Program-made: the position numbers and the translations under genes | Assembly (NCBI GenBank): GCA_023265785.1 | Contig: JAHFSL010000118.1 | Coordinates: 1-7,362, forward strand | Direction: 5' to 3' | Length of the DNA stretch: 7,362 bases | Origin: Candidatus Coatesiibacteriota bacterium | GTDB taxonomy: Bacteria > Oederibacteriota > CAKKQC01 | Notes under the pieces: generated by a model | Told to the model about the DNA's origin: nothing | Database searches by the model: none | Seen by the model: the letters and a program-made list of their open reading frames with translations, nothing else | In this document: positions 5,685 to 7,362 of the stretch, in pieces | Position numbering within the stretch: the stretch's first letter is position 1 | How the letters are laid out: the number at the start of each line of letters is the position of its first letter

Positions 5685-7354
5685 GGGTGTTCCATCGTAC
5701 CAACGGGGGGCAGGCCCGTGGGGATGCCCAGCGCGGCATGCAGGTCCACGAATCCCCGCCAGAGCGCGACGTAGCGGTCCAGGTCGGTTGGGGTGGGCAT
5801 GAGATTGGCCCCGAACGCCCGCCACACCGGCCGGGCCTCGGGCGCGCCCCGCGCCGCGCGGCGGAAGACGGCCAGCGCCTCCCGTGCGTGGCCGCGCAGG
5901 GCGAGCACGACGCCCCGGCGGGCCAGCACCTCGGGCCGGGGACCCAGCAGGGCCTCGACCCGGTCCAGGGCCCGGTCCACCGCGGGGTCGTCATAGGAGG
6001 CGACGAGCGCCCGGCGCAGGGGGACGAATTCGCCGTCCACCCCAGGGAGCCAGCCCCGGAACGGCGGTTCGGACGGGGCGCGGTCGAGCCGGTAGAGGAG
6101 GAAGAACCCCTGGGTGGAGTCCTGCGCGGGCGAGTGCCAGACCAGCGTGGCGTGTCGGTCGAAGTAGCCCGCCCAACGGCGAACGGCCGCGGCGGTCCAG
6201 ACTCGGGCGGCGGCGTACTCGGCCCAGTACGCCGCCTGCGGCAGGTTGACGAGCAGGTGGGTGGCGCGCCACTGGGTGAGGCGCGTGCGGATCGCCCGGT
6301 CATCGGGCGCGGTCCGGCCGAGTTCGTGGAGTGCGGACTCGCTCCCCACCCACCGCGGCAGGAGCCGGCCGTCCGCCGGGTAACCGCGCCAGTCCCCGTC
6401 CACCAGCACGCGCCTGGCCGCCGGCGGGAGGGCACGGACCGCCGCCAGCGCGCCGCCGTAATTGCCCGTGGTCCGGGCGAAGGCCGCCGCACGGCCCTCC
6501 CACCCCAGCGCGCATCCCAGCGGCCGGCCGGCCCAGGGCGCGGACCAGAGCGCAACCACCGCCGAGCCGGCGACCGCCAGCCGAGCCACCCCGGTTGCCC
6601 GCCCCGCGAGCCACACCACGCCCAGCGCGGTCAGCGGCGCCGCGAGCGGCAGGGCAAACCGGTCCAGCCCGGGGAGCGCAGCCAGCCAGCCGAGGGCGAA
6701 GACGCCGCAGAAGATTCCAAGCAAGCGGTGCCCCGGGCCCGCGGCGCCCCACCACCCTGCCACCGCGAACAGATTGAATCCGCCCAGGGACTGGAGCGAG
6801 GTCAGCAGGCCGGCCAGCCGACCCGCCGGCCGGGCCTGTTCCCACACGCGGGTGAACCGCTCCGTCAGGACGGCATCCAGCGGCCCAATCCCCGGGGCGG
6901 GCCACACCCCGAGCAGGAGCGGAAAGACCGGGTTTCCCAGGGCCAGAGAATTTCGTGCAATCCACGGCGCAGCGGCCACCGCCGCCCCGGCCAGCGCGAC
7001 CAGCATCGCCGTCATGCCTCCCCCCGGCACGAAGGCAAAGCCGGCCAGCAGGGCTGGAATCGCGAGGGCGACGGAATTCTTGACCGCCACCGCGGCTCCC
7101 CCCAGGGCCCCGGCAAGCAGGGCCCGCCCCGTCCCGCCTCCACCCACCCGGGCGACGAGGGCGGCGGCCACCAGCGCGGCGGCGAGCAGGTCGTTCTTGG
7201 TGTGCGCGGCCGCCAGCACCACGGCCGGGCTGGCGAACAGTGCCTCCGAGGCCAGCATCGCCATTCTGAACACCCGGCTGGTCCAGGACCTGCGGGAACT
7301 CTTCGACAGCGTCATCGTCACCATGTCGGCCGCGCTCGACGCCCGCGACGCCAT
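5681..7354 (-). CDS. GT-C-type integral membrane glycosyltransferase-like protein with TPR-like tail, N-terminus lost or chimeric
   Basis: Counted from the ATG at 7354, residues about 39-270 carry many hydrophobic segments rich in Ala, Leu and Val. Landmarks fit the GT-C fold (PMT/ArnT-like, using lipid-linked sugars): HTKNDLLAA (51-59), APWIARN (129-135), GNPVFPLL (140-147) and DRFALPLAAP (231-240). A soluble, probably extracytoplasmic region follows at about 290-440. The C-terminus (about 455-515) has a TPR-like helix pair (PEVLARRGVVLALRGHAREA). The stop overlaps the PP-loop gene by 4 nt (ATGA). The first ~33 residues (bases above about 7258) do not look membrane-like. They appear to be the antisense of an HD-GYP gene, and the usual first helices with the acidic catalytic motif are missing. 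The frame is open to the window edge; Met at 7264 or 7258 could be a late start, but no RBS is seen. Donor and acceptor are unknown. Confidence 0.7.
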   Translation of the reverse strand: MASRASSAADMVTMTLSKSSRRSWTSRVFRMAMLASEALFASPAVVLAAAHTKNDLLAAALVAAALVARVGGGGTGRALLAGALGGAAVAVKNSVALAIPALLAGFAFVPGGGMTAMLVALAGAAVAAAPWIARNSLALGNPVFPLLLGVWPAPGIGPLDAVLTERFTRVWEQARPAGRLAGLLTSLQSLGGFNLFAVAGWWGAAGPGHRLLGIFCGVFALGWLAALPGLDRFALPLAAPLTALGVVWLAGRATGVARLAVAGSAVVALWSAPWAGRPLGCALGWEGRAAAFARTTGNYGGALAAVRALPPAARRVLVDGDWRGYPADGRLLPRWVGSESALHELGRTAPDDRAIRTRLTQWRATHLLVNLPQAAYWAEYAAARVWTAAAVRRWAGYFDRHATLVWHSPAQDSTQGFFLLYRLDRAPSEPPFRGWLPGVDGEFVPLRRALVASYDDPAVDRALDRVEALLGPRPEVLARRGVVLALRGHAREALAVFRRAARGAPEARPVWRAFGANLMPTPTDLDRYVALWRGFVDLHAALGIPTGLPPVGTMEHP

Positions 7355-7362
7355 GACGGCGG
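7251..7362 (+). CDS. HD-GYP domain protein fragment (GAF-linker plus start of HD-GYP), 3' end outside window
   Basis: In the plus frame with codons starting at 7251, 7254 and so on, the translation contains ASIAILNTRLVQDLRELF and then ALDARDAMTA, with the next base (g) allowing the expected Gly. This is the classic pattern of a GAF-domain end, a coiled linker and the opening of an HD-GYP domain (ALDARDxxTxGHS), a cyclic-di-GMP phosphodiesterase or related HD hydrolase. The catalytic HD and GYP motifs would lie past the window edge. No start codon with an RBS is seen. Left of about 7250 the frame stays open but stops resembling a GAF domain, exactly where the opposite-strand membrane gene becomes convincing. 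The fragment therefore looks like the interior of a gene joined at a breakpoint rather than a gene start. Left boundary approximate. Confidence 0.5.

Noticed and set aside
5608..6555. Minus-strand open frame of 315 codons in another frame of the membrane gene
   Set aside because: It is Arg/Pro/Ser-rich with no hydrophobic pattern, and it overlaps the GT-C frame and the PP-loop start. A frame shadow.
1..7362. CRISPR array, tRNA, rRNA, insertion sequence or attachment site
   Set aside because: I saw no regularly spaced direct repeats, tRNA-like cloverleaf, transposase motif or terminal inverted repeats on either strand by eye. A proper tRNA or repeat scan was not possible.

Overview
This is a GC-rich bacterial window with little space between its genes. 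It carries a 3'-end fragment of a class II fumarase, two tiny membrane-protein genes, and a tightly packed leftward operon dominated by sulfur-transfer enzymes. The lineage is not decided by the sequence. The gene mix (a GT-C membrane protein with a TPR-like tail, a NifU/NifS pair of the type common in anaerobes, LarE, and a ThiI/MnmA-like PP-loop protein) would suit a PVC-group (Verrucomicrobiota, Planctomycetota, Kiritimatiellota) or other environmental anaerobe. That is a low-confidence guess.

Layout. Bases 1-732 (+) hold the C-terminal half of fumarase (fumC), cut by the window edge, with a roughly 14-residue insertion. A strong hairpin at 739-771 follows it and separates it from the convergent genes. 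Bases 811-1204 (-) encode two small predicted membrane proteins of 83 and 49 aa. They overlap by 8 nt, and the second has a perfect AGGAGG ribosome binding site. The surrounding DNA (about 1140-1320) is visibly less GC-rich than the rest, and I found no convincing promoter in it.

Bases 1314 to about 7260 (-) look like one transcription unit read right to left. The order is GT-C-type membrane protein with a C-terminal TPR-like segment, PP-loop thiolation enzyme with an NFACT-R-like C-terminal domain, LarE sulfur transferase, NifS cysteine desulfurase, NifU/IscU scaffold, and a GH10 endo-xylanase-type hydrolase without a signal peptide. The first four genes are linked by three identical 4-nt ATGA stop/start overlaps. 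NifS and NifU are 4 nt apart, and the GH10 gene starts 4 nt after the NifU stop. The logic of the middle four genes is coherent. NifS draws sulfur from cysteine, NifU builds Fe-S clusters, and the two PP-loop enzymes both carry cysteine sets suited to an Fe-S cluster or persulfide, so they are likely recipients of that sulfur. The partners needed to finish the LarE product (LarB, LarC, LarA) are not in the window.

The right-hand end is odd. From about 7250 to 7362 the plus strand reads as the start of an HD-GYP domain after a GAF-type linker. The minus-strand membrane gene loses its family resemblance at the same point and lacks its expected N-terminal part. The simplest readings are a contig chimera or a true rearrangement breakpoint near 7250-7264.
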